A DNA stretch of 64,000 bases from Candidatus Poribacteria bacterium (GCA_012267415.1 JAAXGN010000014.1:1-64000), one strand, 5' to 3'. Shown: positions 34,184 through 43,850, counted from the stretch's first letter. Translations and numbers: made by a program. The notes: generated from the sequence alone by a model not told the origin.

Positions 34184-35629
34184 ATGAAAAACAAAGACAT
34201 TGAACTGATTAACCGCACGCTTGAAGGTGATGATAATGCATTTTCTGAATTAGTCAAAAAATATCAAAAGCAAGTTCATGCACTTGTATGGCGGAAAGTG
34301 AGTGATTTTCACATAGCCGAAGATATTACACAGGACACGTTCCTCAAAGCATATCAAAAACTTCACACACTAAAAGAACCGCATCAATTTGCCGGTTGGC
34401 TCTATGTAATTGCTGCGCGAGAATGTCTCGCTTGGTATCGCAACAAACGTCTGCAGAAAAAAGTTCTGGAAAAAGTTGATACGACACCAACAAACAGAGA
34501 TGTCTATTCACAACATATTTCAGAAGAAAAAGCAAAAACTGCTGAAATGGAAACACGCGAAGTTGTCAAAAAGCTTCTTGAAACGCTTAAGGAGAGTGAA
34601 CGTACCATCATCACGCTTCATTATTTTGGGGAAATGACATGTGAAGAAATGAGCAAATTCTTAGGCGTATCTGCAAATACGATAAAGAGCCGCCTCCGTC
34701 GGGCACGCAACCGTTTGAAAAAGGAGGAACCCTTGATCCGTGAAGCTATCACAAACTTCCAGATGTCTCCAAATCTTACAGAGAACATTATGCAAGAAAT
34801 CGCAAATGCAAAACCCATAACACCCTCCGTCAATAAACTTTTGATGCCGTGGGTCATCGGATTATCAAGTGCAGTTATGATTGTACTTATGCTCGGTGTT
34901 GGGGGCCACTACTTAGCGCGTTTACAAGAACCTTATAGCTTGGATTCGCAGGTTGAGATGGAAGTTGAACTTGTTGAAGCACCTATAGTAAAAGAGATAG
35001 AGAAAGTAAATGATGTACGAAATCAGTCAGGTCAACTTGCCGATTTTGAAGGTAGAAGGAATGGTGATGGAGACAACGCTAATCAAGTATCAGCAGATAA
35101 AGGAGATTATACAAGGTGGAATCTGCCAGATGGAGCAAAACGGAGATTGGGGAAAGGTATATTGAACGACATGCAGTTTTCTCCTGATGGAACGCGATTA
35201 GCAATAGCAGGTACTGTAGGTGTCTGGTTATATGATGTTAACACGGATGACGAGATTGCCATCCTGGCAGGACATACGCAAAAAACTCAGTACACTATCC
35301 CACGCGTTCTGTTCTCTCCAGACAGCAAAAAAATCGCAACCAGTGGATATGATAATACGATCCGAATTTGGGATGCTATGGCTGGGAAAAGTATCCTCTC
35401 AATTGATATGCCAAAGGGTCCTACAAGGCTATTCAAAGTCCTATCTGATGGTACATTGACTACATACATTCCACCACCTAACAAGGTATCCAAGGTAGGT
35501 GATTATTTCAAGGTAGGTGAAACTGGGTCGTTACAGATTACATCTGACGGTTCTCTTAAGTCACTTAAATTCTTACAGGATAGCAAAACTCTGGTGATAC
35601 AGAATAGGATGGGGGAAATATGGCTGTGA
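34184..35629 (+). CDS. ECF sigma factor with membrane segment and truncated WD40 domain, 481 aa
   Basis: ATG 34184 follows CGGAG; a TTG one codon earlier is less likely. Residues about 1-95 hold sigma region 2 (ALVWRKVSDFHIAEDITQDT). Residues about 125-190 hold region 4 with its HTH (EEMSKFLGVSANTIKSRLRR). A single membrane span lies at about 222-243 (VIGLSSAVMIVLMLGVGG), and WD40 blades begin near 325 (MQFSPDGTRLAIAG, IRIWDAMAGKS). Translation stops at TGA 35627-35629, where the frame calls for the Trp of a WD motif (IWL-stop-DITSGRE). The sigma part is whole. As an active gene it would give a membrane-tethered sigma factor with a shortened sensor. Confidence 0.88.
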   Translation: MKNKDIELINRTLEGDDNAFSELVKKYQKQVHALVWRKVSDFHIAEDITQDTFLKAYQKLHTLKEPHQFAGWLYVIAARECLAWYRNKRLQKKVLEKVDTTPTNRDVYSQHISEEKAKTAEMETREVVKKLLETLKESERTIITLHYFGEMTCEEMSKFLGVSANTIKSRLRRARNRLKKEEPLIREAITNFQMSPNLTENIMQEIANAKPITPSVNKLLMPWVIGLSSAVMIVLMLGVGGHYLARLQEPYSLDSQVEMEVELVEAPIVKEIEKVNDVRNQSGQLADFEGRRNGDGDNANQVSADKGDYTRWNLPDGAKRRLGKGILNDMQFSPDGTRLAIAGTVGVWLYDVNTDDEIAILAGHTQKTQYTIPRVLFSPDSKKIATSGYDNTIRIWDAMAGKSILSIDMPKGPTRLFKVLSDGTLTTYIPPPNKVSKVGDYFKVGETGSLQITSDGSLKSLKFLQDSKTLVIQNRMGEIWL

Positions 35630-37563
35630 GACATTACTTCGGGGAGAGAAACAGCTTCGTTCAGTCCAAAACTCCCAAAACCTAAATTTAATGAATATAG
35701 GAAGTGGCTTAGACTAGATAGGATGCCCGCGCCAGAAAGATGGATGCTTAAGACAGATGCTTATGTCAATTTAGAAAACGGTTCTGACGTTAAATTTGCA
35801 TTTTCTGTCGGAGATAAAAACGGTACAATCAGTATTCGTGATGGTCAAACGGGTAAGGAGATTACCTCTCTTAGTCCACAAATGCCATCTATAGAAAATA
35901 GGCATAATGACTTGACTTCACCTGTTCAAAACCGTGTGCGACGTCCAGGAGAGAATCGCTTTATACCAAATACACCTGCATCTGGTTGGGTAAAATGGAT
36001 AAGTAAACTGCAATTCTCTCCAGATGGTAAAACTCTCGTTAGTTGGTGTGACTACCGGACAGCAAGTAAACAGAGCTCTGGATTGGAATGGTATCAAGGT
36101 CCGACAGAGATTTGGGATGTAACTACAGGTGAGCGACTTGGAACGCTCTCTCTATTTGAATCGCACCGTTCGAATGTAGATGTAACGTATTCAAGAGATG
36201 GAAATTACATTGCAGCTACAGGTGATGACGGTTGTGCAATATGGGATGTTCAAGCGCGTCGCGAAATTGCTGTATTCTTAGGTAAGACAAATTTAAAGTT
36301 CTCAGGAAATAGCAAGTCTTTTGCCTCTATAGAGAGTGGAAATATTGCAATATCGAATATTCTCACACAACATCAAATCGCCTCAACTCAAGTAGTTGCA
36401 GAGAGTATAAGACTTGAATCAAAAAGCACACAGTGGAAAGCAGAAAAACCTGTCTTTTCCGCTATTTCACCTGATGGTTCAATTCTTGCCGTAGTTAATA
36501 GACAAGGCTCAGTAAGGTTATGGCAACCACATATCAATACACAACTAAAAACACTCACTACGGGTTTTACTAATCCAATTACAGCATTAGCTTATGCAAA
36601 TAATAGTAGTAAACTTGTAAGCGGTGATAGTAAAGGGAACATCAAACTATGGGATTTAAACACAGGGGCTGAACGCACAATTAACACATCACACATTGAA
36701 AAACCTATCGGAGGATTAGCCTTTGCAACTGACGACACCACTATCACGAGTGAGAGTGATGGTGTAATTGAAGTATGGGACGTTAACACTCAAAAAAAGA
36801 TTGATAGTTACACCATCTTAGGTGCAGCTGGAAACGGGAGAACTAAGATGGCAACAAGTACTAATTCTTCAGAAATTTATTTCTCGTATGGATTAACAGC
36901 ATTAAACGCAAACGGTGGAAAACTTGCTGCATTTAACGATTTTCAACATAGGAAAGCAGGTGAGAAGATAAAGGTTTGGGATGTTCCTACTGGTAAACAC
37001 TTATGTACAATCGTTGAAGCATCTCTTAGTAATATAATATTAGCGTTATCCCATGATGGTAAGACTATCGCGACTGGAGGTAAGGACGTAACATATTTGT
37101 GGAGTACAAATACTGGAGAACGACTCGCTACTTTCAAGATGTCAAAGAAGCGGAAGCCACCAACTGGAATCTCGACCGCTGTTTATGCTGCAGCGTTCAC
37201 TCAAGATGGCAATATACTGGTTGTTGGTGGACGCACCAATGAAAAAGCCATTATCTTATGGAATATTAACACACAAGAACAATTGCAACCCTCAAAGGCC
37301 ATGAATACACTATTTCACAATTGGCGTTCTATCCAAATGGTACAATTCTCGCAAGTGGAGATGCAGGTGGAACAATTCGTTTATGGGATATCTCCACCGG
37401 CAAATCTTTAAAGACATTTAACACTTCTGGAGGGTACGTTAGCAAATTACTATTCGCTCCCGATGGTACGACACTCACCAGTACCAATAGTGGTGGTTCA
37501 TTGCAAAATCATGTCGGAACTATATTTGTCTGGGACATGCCGTCAAAGCAAATGTTAAAATAG
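35630..37563 (+). pseudogene. Detached remainder of the sigma-WD40 gene (WD40 blades, frameshifted)
   Basis: The frame of the sigma gene continues directly after its TGA (DITSGRETASFSPKL...) through several WD40 blades (TEIWDVTTGERLGTLSLF, IKLWDLNTGAERTI, IEVWDVNTQKKID, IKVWDVPTGKHL). Near 37285, NTQEQL jumps frame: restoring one base (TTGCAA to TTGGCAA) gives EQLATLKGHEYTISQLAFYP, which continues to the natural stop at 37561-37563. An ATG at 35723 could start a separate product in the first part, but there is no convincing ribosome site. One ancestral gene of about 1126 codons (34184-37563) is the simplest reading. Confidence 0.85.
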
Positions 37564-37689
37564 CCTTATTTCCTAACTTATCAACGAACTATTCAAAACG
37601 CACCTCCACAAAATACCTACCAATTAAACCATACCTTGACACATTAGCATAATTTAGGAAATAATATTCCAGCAAAACCTGCAGAATTA

Positions 37690-37721
37690 TGCAACCGTTT
37701 TCCTCATAAGTCGCGTCACTA
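37690..37721 (+). promoter_or_regulatory. ECF-type promoter of the sigma-BNR gene
   Basis: TGCAACC at 37690-37696 and CGTCACTA at 37714-37721, 17 bases apart, match the motif at 34108-34138. AATTATGCA before and GCGTCACTA after are shared word for word. A possible TTGACA at 37636-37641 lies further upstream without a clear -10 box. Confidence 0.6.
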
Positions 37722-37766
37722 AGTTTCAATATCAATGATTTAGCTCAACCTTTCAGGAGGTACAAC

Positions 37767-40715
37767 ATGAAAACAGACGATGCTGAACTAATCCAACGTG
37801 TGCTAGATGGAAATGATGATGCTTTTGCCCAACTCATGAAGAAGTATCAAAAGCCGGTTCAGGCATTGGCATGGAGAAAGATTGGAGATTTCCACGTCGC
37901 CCAAGAAATCACTCAAGATACCTTTCTGATTGTATATAAGCGGCTCCATACTTTGAAAGATCATCGCCAATTTGCTGGTTGGATCTATGTGATAGCGACG
38001 CGCCGATGCCTCGCTTGGCTTCGCAAAAAACGTATACGTACCAAACCATTGGAGGATGCTGAAACAACCATGATACATAGAGATGCTTACTCTAAACATG
38101 TCGTAGAAGAAAAAGCCAGAACAGCAGTTGAAGCACAACGTGAAGTCGTTAAGAAGCTGCTTGCAAAATTGAAGGAGAGTGAACGAACAGTGATGACGCT
38201 CCACTATCTCGGTGAGATGACTGTTGAAGAAATTAGCAAGTTTATTGGTGTATCTACGGGGACGATTAAGAGTCGACTAAGACGCGCACGGAATCGTTTA
38301 CAAAAGGAGGAAACGATGATTAGAGAAGCACTTGAGCATTTCCAAATTTCACCAAGTCTTACCGATAACGTTATGCAAGAGATTTCCCGTATAAAACCTG
38401 GCTCTCCATCCAGCAGCAAACCATTGGTACCGTGGGTAGTAGCTGCATCAAGTCTAATCTTGATTGCATTAATGTTTGGCATAGGGAGTGAGTACTTAGC
38501 ACATTTTCAAAAGCCTTATAATTTAGATGCACAGTCGGAGACAACTATTGAACTCGTTGATGCACAAATCGTTCAAAATCTTGAGGTGAAACCGATCATG
38601 CGAAATCGACTTGATGTGCGAAATGTGCTTGGTAATAGTCACAACAACGGTCAAAAACCCCACAACGTTTCTGGGGCTGCGCAATATGAAGGAGAAGACA
38701 TGACAAGTCAAAAACAACAGTGGATTCGAACAACACCGATTAAAGGCACACCAGCATGGAACCTATACGCTTCCCCTGATGGGGAATTATTCGTTATTAC
38801 AAATTATTTCTCGGTCCATATATTATCAGCAGATGGCAAGACTTGGAAACACTTCCGTGGTGATCAAAAACTTAGGACTTCTTCGGGAGGACGGCTTCCT
38901 ATAGCCAAGTGGAAAAATACTTTGTATCTTGTGCCATACAATGAACTCTTTATTTCTAAGGATGACGGTGACACTTGGGATTTACTCTATTCTTGGAAAG
39001 AAGAAAAGTATAGGTCTGGCGTTCAATTGGTGACAACGGAACAAGCGTTTTACCTCGCTTTTGAGAATGGTGTTCTTCAATCTGAAGATAACGGGAAAAC
39101 ATGGAAAACGATGAACAATGGGTTGACAGAAAGGATCGATTCCTTTATTGAGACCCAGAACACGCTTTTTGCGGGTACTGCCAACGGTCTTTTCCGATAT
39201 GGTGGGGACAGTTGGGAACGATCAAAATTCCCTGTCAGAATTCAACGGGTCATTTCAGTTACATCAACCGATGGAAAGCTCTATGTTGCCGCGGGATTGG
39301 GATGGGATGTATCTGAAGAGTTAGAACGTGAATGGGGGATATTTCGATCAACAGACCTCGGAGATTCATGGAAAGATATAACACCTACAAATGCATGGCA
39401 TCTAAATGAGTGGCCCCCGCATGTTAAGCTTGTTGCTGCAGGTGATACACTTCTGGCAATGGAAGAAGGGATGGTTCGATCAATTGATGGTGGAGATACT
39501 TGGCTAAATCCACTTGCACATAACATTTCACCTCCAATGGATAATCTTTCTCCAGTTGCGGTAACAAAAAATAATACTATTTATATCGGGAGTAATAATG
39601 GACTCCATTATTCTACCAATCGCGGTGAATCGTGGGACAAGATCAACGTCAAACCAACAGATGCAAGTATACATAACCTAATTGCTTTAAAAAAGACTGA
39701 AAAAGGTCAGAGTAAACCTGCTCTTCTCTACGCGAGAGTAGATGGAGGAACAGTTACGGGAAATGACATTCAAACAACTGATGATGGAGGAAATTCTTGG
39801 AAACCCGTTCAAATTTCAATATCAATGACAGATCCCAAAAGAAAAGAATCACCAAACATCACCCAAATTGGTAACTATGGTGATGTCTTCTATGCAACGG
39901 GTCGGGAATCGGAATTCGACCCATTTGAATTGCAAGTCTATACTGTATCCAGTGATGGTAGCACACTTGTACCAATTCAAGGAATGCCGGTTTTTAGTTC
40001 AGAACGGTTTGATCGCCAGTTATCTAATGGACGTGCTATTGGTGCAACTCAATTCATCAAACGGTTAGAACAACCTGATATTGGTCGGGACAGATATGGT
40101 CGGTACAATGACTTTCTTAAAACAGGAGTACGGGGTGCTTTTGCTGTTTACAATGACACGTTTTTCATGGAATACAACCTTAAGCTTTTCCGTTGGAAAC
40201 ATGGTGATACTGAATGGTATGATACCGGTCTGGAAGAAACCGTTGAATTATATGGGGAAATTATGAACAGAGACCTAAAACTCGCAGTGTCAGGAAACAC
40301 TGTTTGTGTAGGAAAACGAGATGGACACCTCGTTATTTCGTTTGATAGAGGAGATAATTGGATTGATCTCACACCAGCACTACCATTTAGAGTCAACACT
40401 TTCAAAGAGATAATATTTGTCGGTACAACAGTATATGTAGCAACGGATGCCGGTATCATTACATCAGATGGTGGAAAAAACTGGGAAGTGTTTACTAACA
40501 CTGAAGGGAAAAATCTTATCATGGAGCATTTAGCAGCTGATGGCACAATACTCTATGGTGTTACAAAAGACACGGGAATCTATCGCTTAGAAGGCAGCAC
40601 TTGGGAACAAATTATTTTTGAGACACCAGATCATGCAACTTCCCTTGCTGTTGATGGGGACACCATTTATATTGGAACAGAAAATGGAATGTTCCAATAT
40701 GTTCTTGATGAATAA
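37767..40715 (+). CDS. ECF sigma factor fused through a membrane span to a BNR/Asp-box beta-propeller, 982 aa
   Basis: The ATG at 37767 has CAGGAGG upstream. Sigma region 2 (ALAWRKIGDFHVAQEITQDT) and region 4 (EEISKFIGVSTGTIKSRLRR) fill residues 1-195 and closely follow the paralogue at 34184. One membrane span lies at about 222-244 (WVVAASSLILIALMFGIG). From about 320 to the end are repeated blades with Asp-box motifs (SKDDGDTWDLLY, SEDNGKTWKTM, STDLGDSWKDIT, SIDGGDTWLNP, STNRGESWDKI), as in BNR/sortilin/Ycf48-type propellers. Inside-sigma, outside-propeller topology makes it a candidate one-protein signal relay: ligand binding outside, sigma release inside, perhaps by proteolysis. Intact reading frame. 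Confidence 0.92.
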   Translation: MKTDDAELIQRVLDGNDDAFAQLMKKYQKPVQALAWRKIGDFHVAQEITQDTFLIVYKRLHTLKDHRQFAGWIYVIATRRCLAWLRKKRIRTKPLEDAETTMIHRDAYSKHVVEEKARTAVEAQREVVKKLLAKLKESERTVMTLHYLGEMTVEEISKFIGVSTGTIKSRLRRARNRLQKEETMIREALEHFQISPSLTDNVMQEISRIKPGSPSSSKPLVPWVVAASSLILIALMFGIGSEYLAHFQKPYNLDAQSETTIELVDAQIVQNLEVKPIMRNRLDVRNVLGNSHNNGQKPHNVSGAAQYEGEDMTSQKQQWIRTTPIKGTPAWNLYASPDGELFVITNYFSVHILSADGKTWKHFRGDQKLRTSSGGRLPIAKWKNTLYLVPYNELFISKDDGDTWDLLYSWKEEKYRSGVQLVTTEQAFYLAFENGVLQSEDNGKTWKTMNNGLTERIDSFIETQNTLFAGTANGLFRYGGDSWERSKFPVRIQRVISVTSTDGKLYVAAGLGWDVSEELEREWGIFRSTDLGDSWKDITPTNAWHLNEWPPHVKLVAAGDTLLAMEEGMVRSIDGGDTWLNPLAHNISPPMDNLSPVAVTKNNTIYIGSNNGLHYSTNRGESWDKINVKPTDASIHNLIALKKTEKGQSKPALLYARVDGGTVTGNDIQTTDDGGNSWKPVQISISMTDPKRKESPNITQIGNYGDVFYATGRESEFDPFELQVYTVSSDGSTLVPIQGMPVFSSERFDRQLSNGRAIGATQFIKRLEQPDIGRDRYGRYNDFLKTGVRGAFAVYNDTFFMEYNLKLFRWKHGDTEWYDTGLEETVELYGEIMNRDLKLAVSGNTVCVGKRDGHLVISFDRGDNWIDLTPALPFRVNTFKEIIFVGTTVYVATDAGIITSDGGKNWEVFTNTEGKNLIMEHLAADGTILYGVTKDTGIYRLEGSTWEQIIFETPDHATSLAVDGDTIYIGTENGMFQYVLDE

Positions 40716-40828
40716 GATAGACGAATTCCAGTCAAATTTCAAATGGGTGTGTAAGGTTTTTGTAAAATACCAAACCCCAGGAATCAACGCTAAATGCGCT
40801 CTTGATATTCGACGGGTATGAATGCCTT

Positions 40829-41770
40829 TCAGTCATTTTCTTCTTTCTGTAGGAAAGTTATGAATATATCTATCTCTTTAGAGAGAACCGGAAACAATTC
40901 CTTCACCAACGTAGCATTTATCAGCATTTTATCGTAATCCAGTTCATCTCCATAAATATATAGGAAAACGTGCCGAAATCCGAGTAGTTTTCTTAACGCT
41001 AAATAAGTTTCTTGAGAAAGTACAGGGGGTCGTATCGTATTTGGTTCTGACATTTGTTGTAGCAGATCTTTATGCCACTGTCCTCCTGTAGGCACTACTT
41101 TGTCTACATCTTGAGCGATGCGTTCAAATATGTTTTCCAATTGCTTATAGAAATCGTAAAGATATCTGGAGATTTCAACTTCTATGCTACGTCTATACCT
41201 ATCAGGTGCGTCCTTGAGGTTCTGTACTGCATGGTCAATACGTGTAACTGCCTCTTTTACGTTTGTAAATCCATCAGAAATACGTTGGATTAATTCTGTT
41301 TTCGCCAATGTGTCTGTCACCTTTCCCTTTATAGTTATTTGAGAATTTGTGATTGCGGCAGTTTTGTCCTTTTGAATTGGAATCGCCTGCTTCTCAATCC
41401 GTTCAAGAAACAGTCCTTTGCAATTCTCGTATTTAACCAAGTCAATTTTGAATTCCTGACTGAAACCTATTGTTTCCGATACTGCGCTCAAATACTCGTC
41501 AGGTGAAAGACCCCAAACAACTATATCAATATCTGACCGTTCTGAGAACAGATTCTGTTGTGCAAGAGACCCGAATACAGCGACTTGTGTTGCTCCGAAC
41601 TCTTCATAGAACATGGCTGCTATTTTGTGTGCGGTATACCAAGCGCGTTGCAGCAATTTCGCATCTACCTTGCGTTTTTGACAATGCTGTTCAAGGTATT
41701 TACGGGAATCCTGTTTTGCTTCTGGTGATAGGTCTTCTATGGTGTGATAGGTGTCTTTGTGTTGGTGCAT
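40829..41770 (-). CDS. Fused MNT nucleotidyltransferase-HEPN (MntA-HepT-like) protein, 313 aa
   Basis: The ATG at 41770 has GGAG 7 bases upstream. An in-frame ATG at 41842 has no ribosome site before it. Residues about 30-130 are a minimal nucleotidyltransferase with G67-S68 and D80-x-D82 (FGSLAQQNLFSERSDIDIVV). Residues about 155-313 are a HEPN-type helical bundle ending in LLGFRHVFLYIYGDELDYDK. In the HepT-like family as I recall it this segment reads RHxFRHAYG. Here the expected catalytic His is Tyr271. In MntA-HepT systems the transferase AMPylates the HEPN ribonuclease. Here both are one chain, and the nuclease site looks altered. An adjacent HigBA locus also lies here. Confidence 0.78.
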   Translation of the reverse strand: MHQHKDTYHTIEDLSPEAKQDSRKYLEQHCQKRKVDAKLLQRAWYTAHKIAAMFYEEFGATQVAVFGSLAQQNLFSERSDIDIVVWGLSPDEYLSAVSETIGFSQEFKIDLVKYENCKGLFLERIEKQAIPIQKDKTAAITNSQITIKGKVTDTLAKTELIQRISDGFTNVKEAVTRIDHAVQNLKDAPDRYRRSIEVEISRYLYDFYKQLENIFERIAQDVDKVVPTGGQWHKDLLQQMSEPNTIRPPVLSQETYLALRKLLGFRHVFLYIYGDELDYDKMLINATLVKELFPVLSKEIDIFITFLQKEEND

Positions 41771-41973
41771 TTCAAAGCTCCATTCAACTACCATTTTGGA
41801 TTGTCTTCTCTTTTGGGAATCGGTAGTTGACTTACCCTCCATCTATTAATCGGTTTTATGGTAGCAGCAATCCAACTTTCACTCACCCAAACTTCAACTG
41901 TGGCAGAGTTAGTCTTTATCGTCAAATCAAACTTACTTATCCTAAACTTATAGTGAATTATTATTGATAGTCT

Positions 41974-42354
41974 TTAGTTTTTGGCAGCAAATTCAATGTT
42001 AGAATTAACAGAATCAATCGTGATGTTTTCATACATGTGTTCACAGGGTGCTATTGGTTGAATCATAATATGACATCCAAGTGCGTTGAGGATAGCAGTG
42101 AGAATCTCAATACGGGGTAACTCTTTGCTATTGAGTATCTCCGATATACTTTGCTGAGACATTTCAATTTTTTTCGAAAGTTCTGTTATTCCGCCTTGTG
42201 ATTCTACAACAGTATGAAGTGCTAACAGAAATACTGCAGGATCTCTGTGGATTTGGTATTCTTCAAAAGCAGCTTGAAGATAACCACCTGCTCTCTCAGG
42301 TTGAGATGCAAGTCGATTGATTAGATATTCTCGCCAGGTTCTATATTTGCTCAT
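41974..42354 (-). CDS. higA: HigA-type antitoxin, XRE family HTH, 126 aa
   Basis: A helix-turn-helix protein of the addiction-module antidote family. Residues about 20-50 are the antitoxin's N-terminal helices (YLQAAFEEYQIHRDPAVFLL) and residues about 52-95 the HTH (GGITELSKKIEMSQQSISEI, LNSKELPRIEILTAILNAL). It would neutralise HigB and repress the operon. The toxin gene comes first and overlaps it in an ATGA arrangement, the usual HigBA order. The toxin is broken by a stop codon, so the antitoxin may now be an orphan. Confidence 0.85.
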   Translation of the reverse strand: MSKYRTWREYLINRLASQPERAGGYLQAAFEEYQIHRDPAVFLLALHTVVESQGGITELSKKIEMSQQSISEILNSKELPRIEILTAILNALGCHIMIQPIAPCEHMYENITIDSVNSNIEFAAKN

Positions 42355-42689
42355 TGCTGTGATTCCTTATATTGATCCCAATAGGATTTCGCCCTTTGAA
42401 TATCTTGTCTTTGCGATGATTTGTCACCACTACACAAAAGGAGTACAATTGTGTTACCAATTTCACCATAATACACACGATAGCCAGCACCAAAGTGAAA
42501 TCTCAACTCATAGACACCTGCACCAACAGATTTACGATCTCCTAGATTTCCGAGAGCAATTAAGTCAAGTCGGGATTGTATCCTGTCTTGTATCCTTTGA
42601 TCTCGTATTGATTCAAACTAATCTGTAAAGGGTTCCCTGCCATTCGGCATCTTATATACTTGTAACTCTCTAACATATGTGTTATGCAT
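42351..42689 (-). pseudogene. higB: HigB-type toxin with an internal TAG, about 112 codons
   Basis: Reading the minus strand from ATG 42689 gives MHNTYVRELQVYKMPNGREP then FTD, a TAG at 42620-42618, and in the same frame FESIRDQRIQDRIQSRLDLI through VYELRFHFGAGYRVYYGE, IVLLLCSGDKSSQ and AKSYWDQY to a TGA that overlaps the antitoxin start. This is a full HigB/RelE-fold mRNA interferase (addiction module killer family) except that the family's PFTDWF now reads PFTD-stop-F. A TGG to TAG change explains it. Everything else looks conserved, so the loss is recent or a sequence error. Confidence 0.85.
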
Positions 42690-42836
42690 AGATGGGAACC
42701 ATTCCTCTGCACGTTCATCACCAATCAAAGATAATATTGGAAAATCTATACATGCACTATAACACAAGACAACAGGAATCGCAATTAAATCGCACGCAAA
42801 ATATACATAAGCCAACATAAGCTCAATAGAACTAAC

Positions 42837-43832
42837 TTACAGTGGAAAATCTATCGCTTTACCTTGTTCAGAGGACATATAGAACGCCTGCATTAGTTCT
42901 GTCAAATTACGTCCATCTTGGATAGTGATCGTCATCGGTTCATCGCGGAGGATAGCATTGATCCACTGCTGCATCGGTGGCGGTGGTGCTGCAGGTGCAT
43001 CCACAACGTATTTTGCCTTCTCTTCATCGGAGAGTTTTCGCGTCTGAAAATGTATCTCACCGTGTCCAACAGCAAACGAACCTTCTGTGCCGTATATCTC
43101 AAGCATATTCGGACCGGAGCGGTGTGTCCAGGCAACATCAATCACACCGAGTGCTTTGTTCGCAAATTCCACAACCGAGACGCTGTTGTCATCAATCGGA
43201 AAATTGCCTGTGAAGTTATTTATCTTAGCGATTGCACTTTTCGGTTCACCCATCAACCATCGTATAACATCTACGCGGTGGCAACCTAAATCAAAAAGTG
43301 CACCACCACCCGCACGGACAGGATCTGCAAACCACGCACTTGTGCCACTGAACCATTTATCAAGCGCAGCAGAGTGCGCAATCCGTCCTCTACCGAATGT
43401 TATATCACCGAGCAGTCCATCATCAATGACTTTCTTTACAAACTGAATCTCAGCATTCGCGCGAGACGGGAGTGAAATCATGAATTTGACACCCGCTTTT
43501 TCAACTGCCTCAATAATCTGATCACATTCTGCAACCGCGATAGCCAGTGCTTTTTCGGTGAATATATGTTTACCCGCTTCAGCGGCAGCAATAATCACCC
43601 GTGGATGGTCAGATGTAATAGCATCCACTGCAACAGCATCAACATCATCACGGCTTAACATCTCATCAAGGTCGGTATAGAAAGGCACATCGTAATTTTC
43701 AGCGGCACCTTTGCCACCATACTCATCCTCGTCCCAAACGGCAACGAGTTCGGTTTCTGGATTATCGTTAATCTGTCGTGCATATCCACCTGCGTGAACA
43801 TGCGCCATACTAATCTTTGCAACTCTTATCAT
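42837..43832 (-). CDS. Gfo/Idh/MocA family oxidoreductase, 331 aa
   Basis: A Rossmann-fold dehydrogenase-type protein. The N-terminus (RVAKISMAHVHAGGYARQIN) replaces the usual GxGxxG with an AHVHAGG variant seen in some subgroups. The family Lys lies in TEKALAIA. The C-terminal domain has GGGALFDLGCHRVDVIRWLM, with the His that supports catalysis. Length is normal. It is the last gene of the minus-strand cluster 46419-42837, 18 bases after the PhyH gene. A sugar- or inositol-type substrate is likely but not shown. Confidence 0.88.
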   Translation of the reverse strand: MIRVAKISMAHVHAGGYARQINDNPETELVAVWDEDEYGGKGAAENYDVPFYTDLDEMLSRDDVDAVAVDAITSDHPRVIIAAAEAGKHIFTEKALAIAVAECDQIIEAVEKAGVKFMISLPSRANAEIQFVKKVIDDGLLGDITFGRGRIAHSAALDKWFSGTSAWFADPVRAGGGALFDLGCHRVDVIRWLMGEPKSAIAKINNFTGNFPIDDNSVSVVEFANKALGVIDVAWTHRSGPNMLEIYGTEGSFAVGHGEIHFQTRKLSDEEKAKYVVDAPAAPPPPMQQWINAILRDEPMTITIQDGRNLTELMQAFYMSSEQGKAIDFPL

Positions 43833-43850
43833 TTAATTCTCCTTTAATGT

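Noticed and set aside
35627-35629. TGA read as Trp (altered genetic code)
   Set aside because: TGA ends several intact genes here at natural positions (for example 22875-22877), and a second Trp replacement uses TAG, not TGA.
40740-40790. Third ECF-type promoter (GTGTGTAAGGTTTTTGTAAA resembles 34063-34105)
   Set aside because: The shared phrase lies outside the -35/-10 pair, no TGCAMCC/CGTCACTA is present, and no plus-strand gene follows.
42690-42818. Upstream extension of the HigB frame (about 43 more codons)
   Set aside because: HigB toxins are about 100-115 residues, and the ATG at 42689 gives that length. The extension has no homology I recognise.
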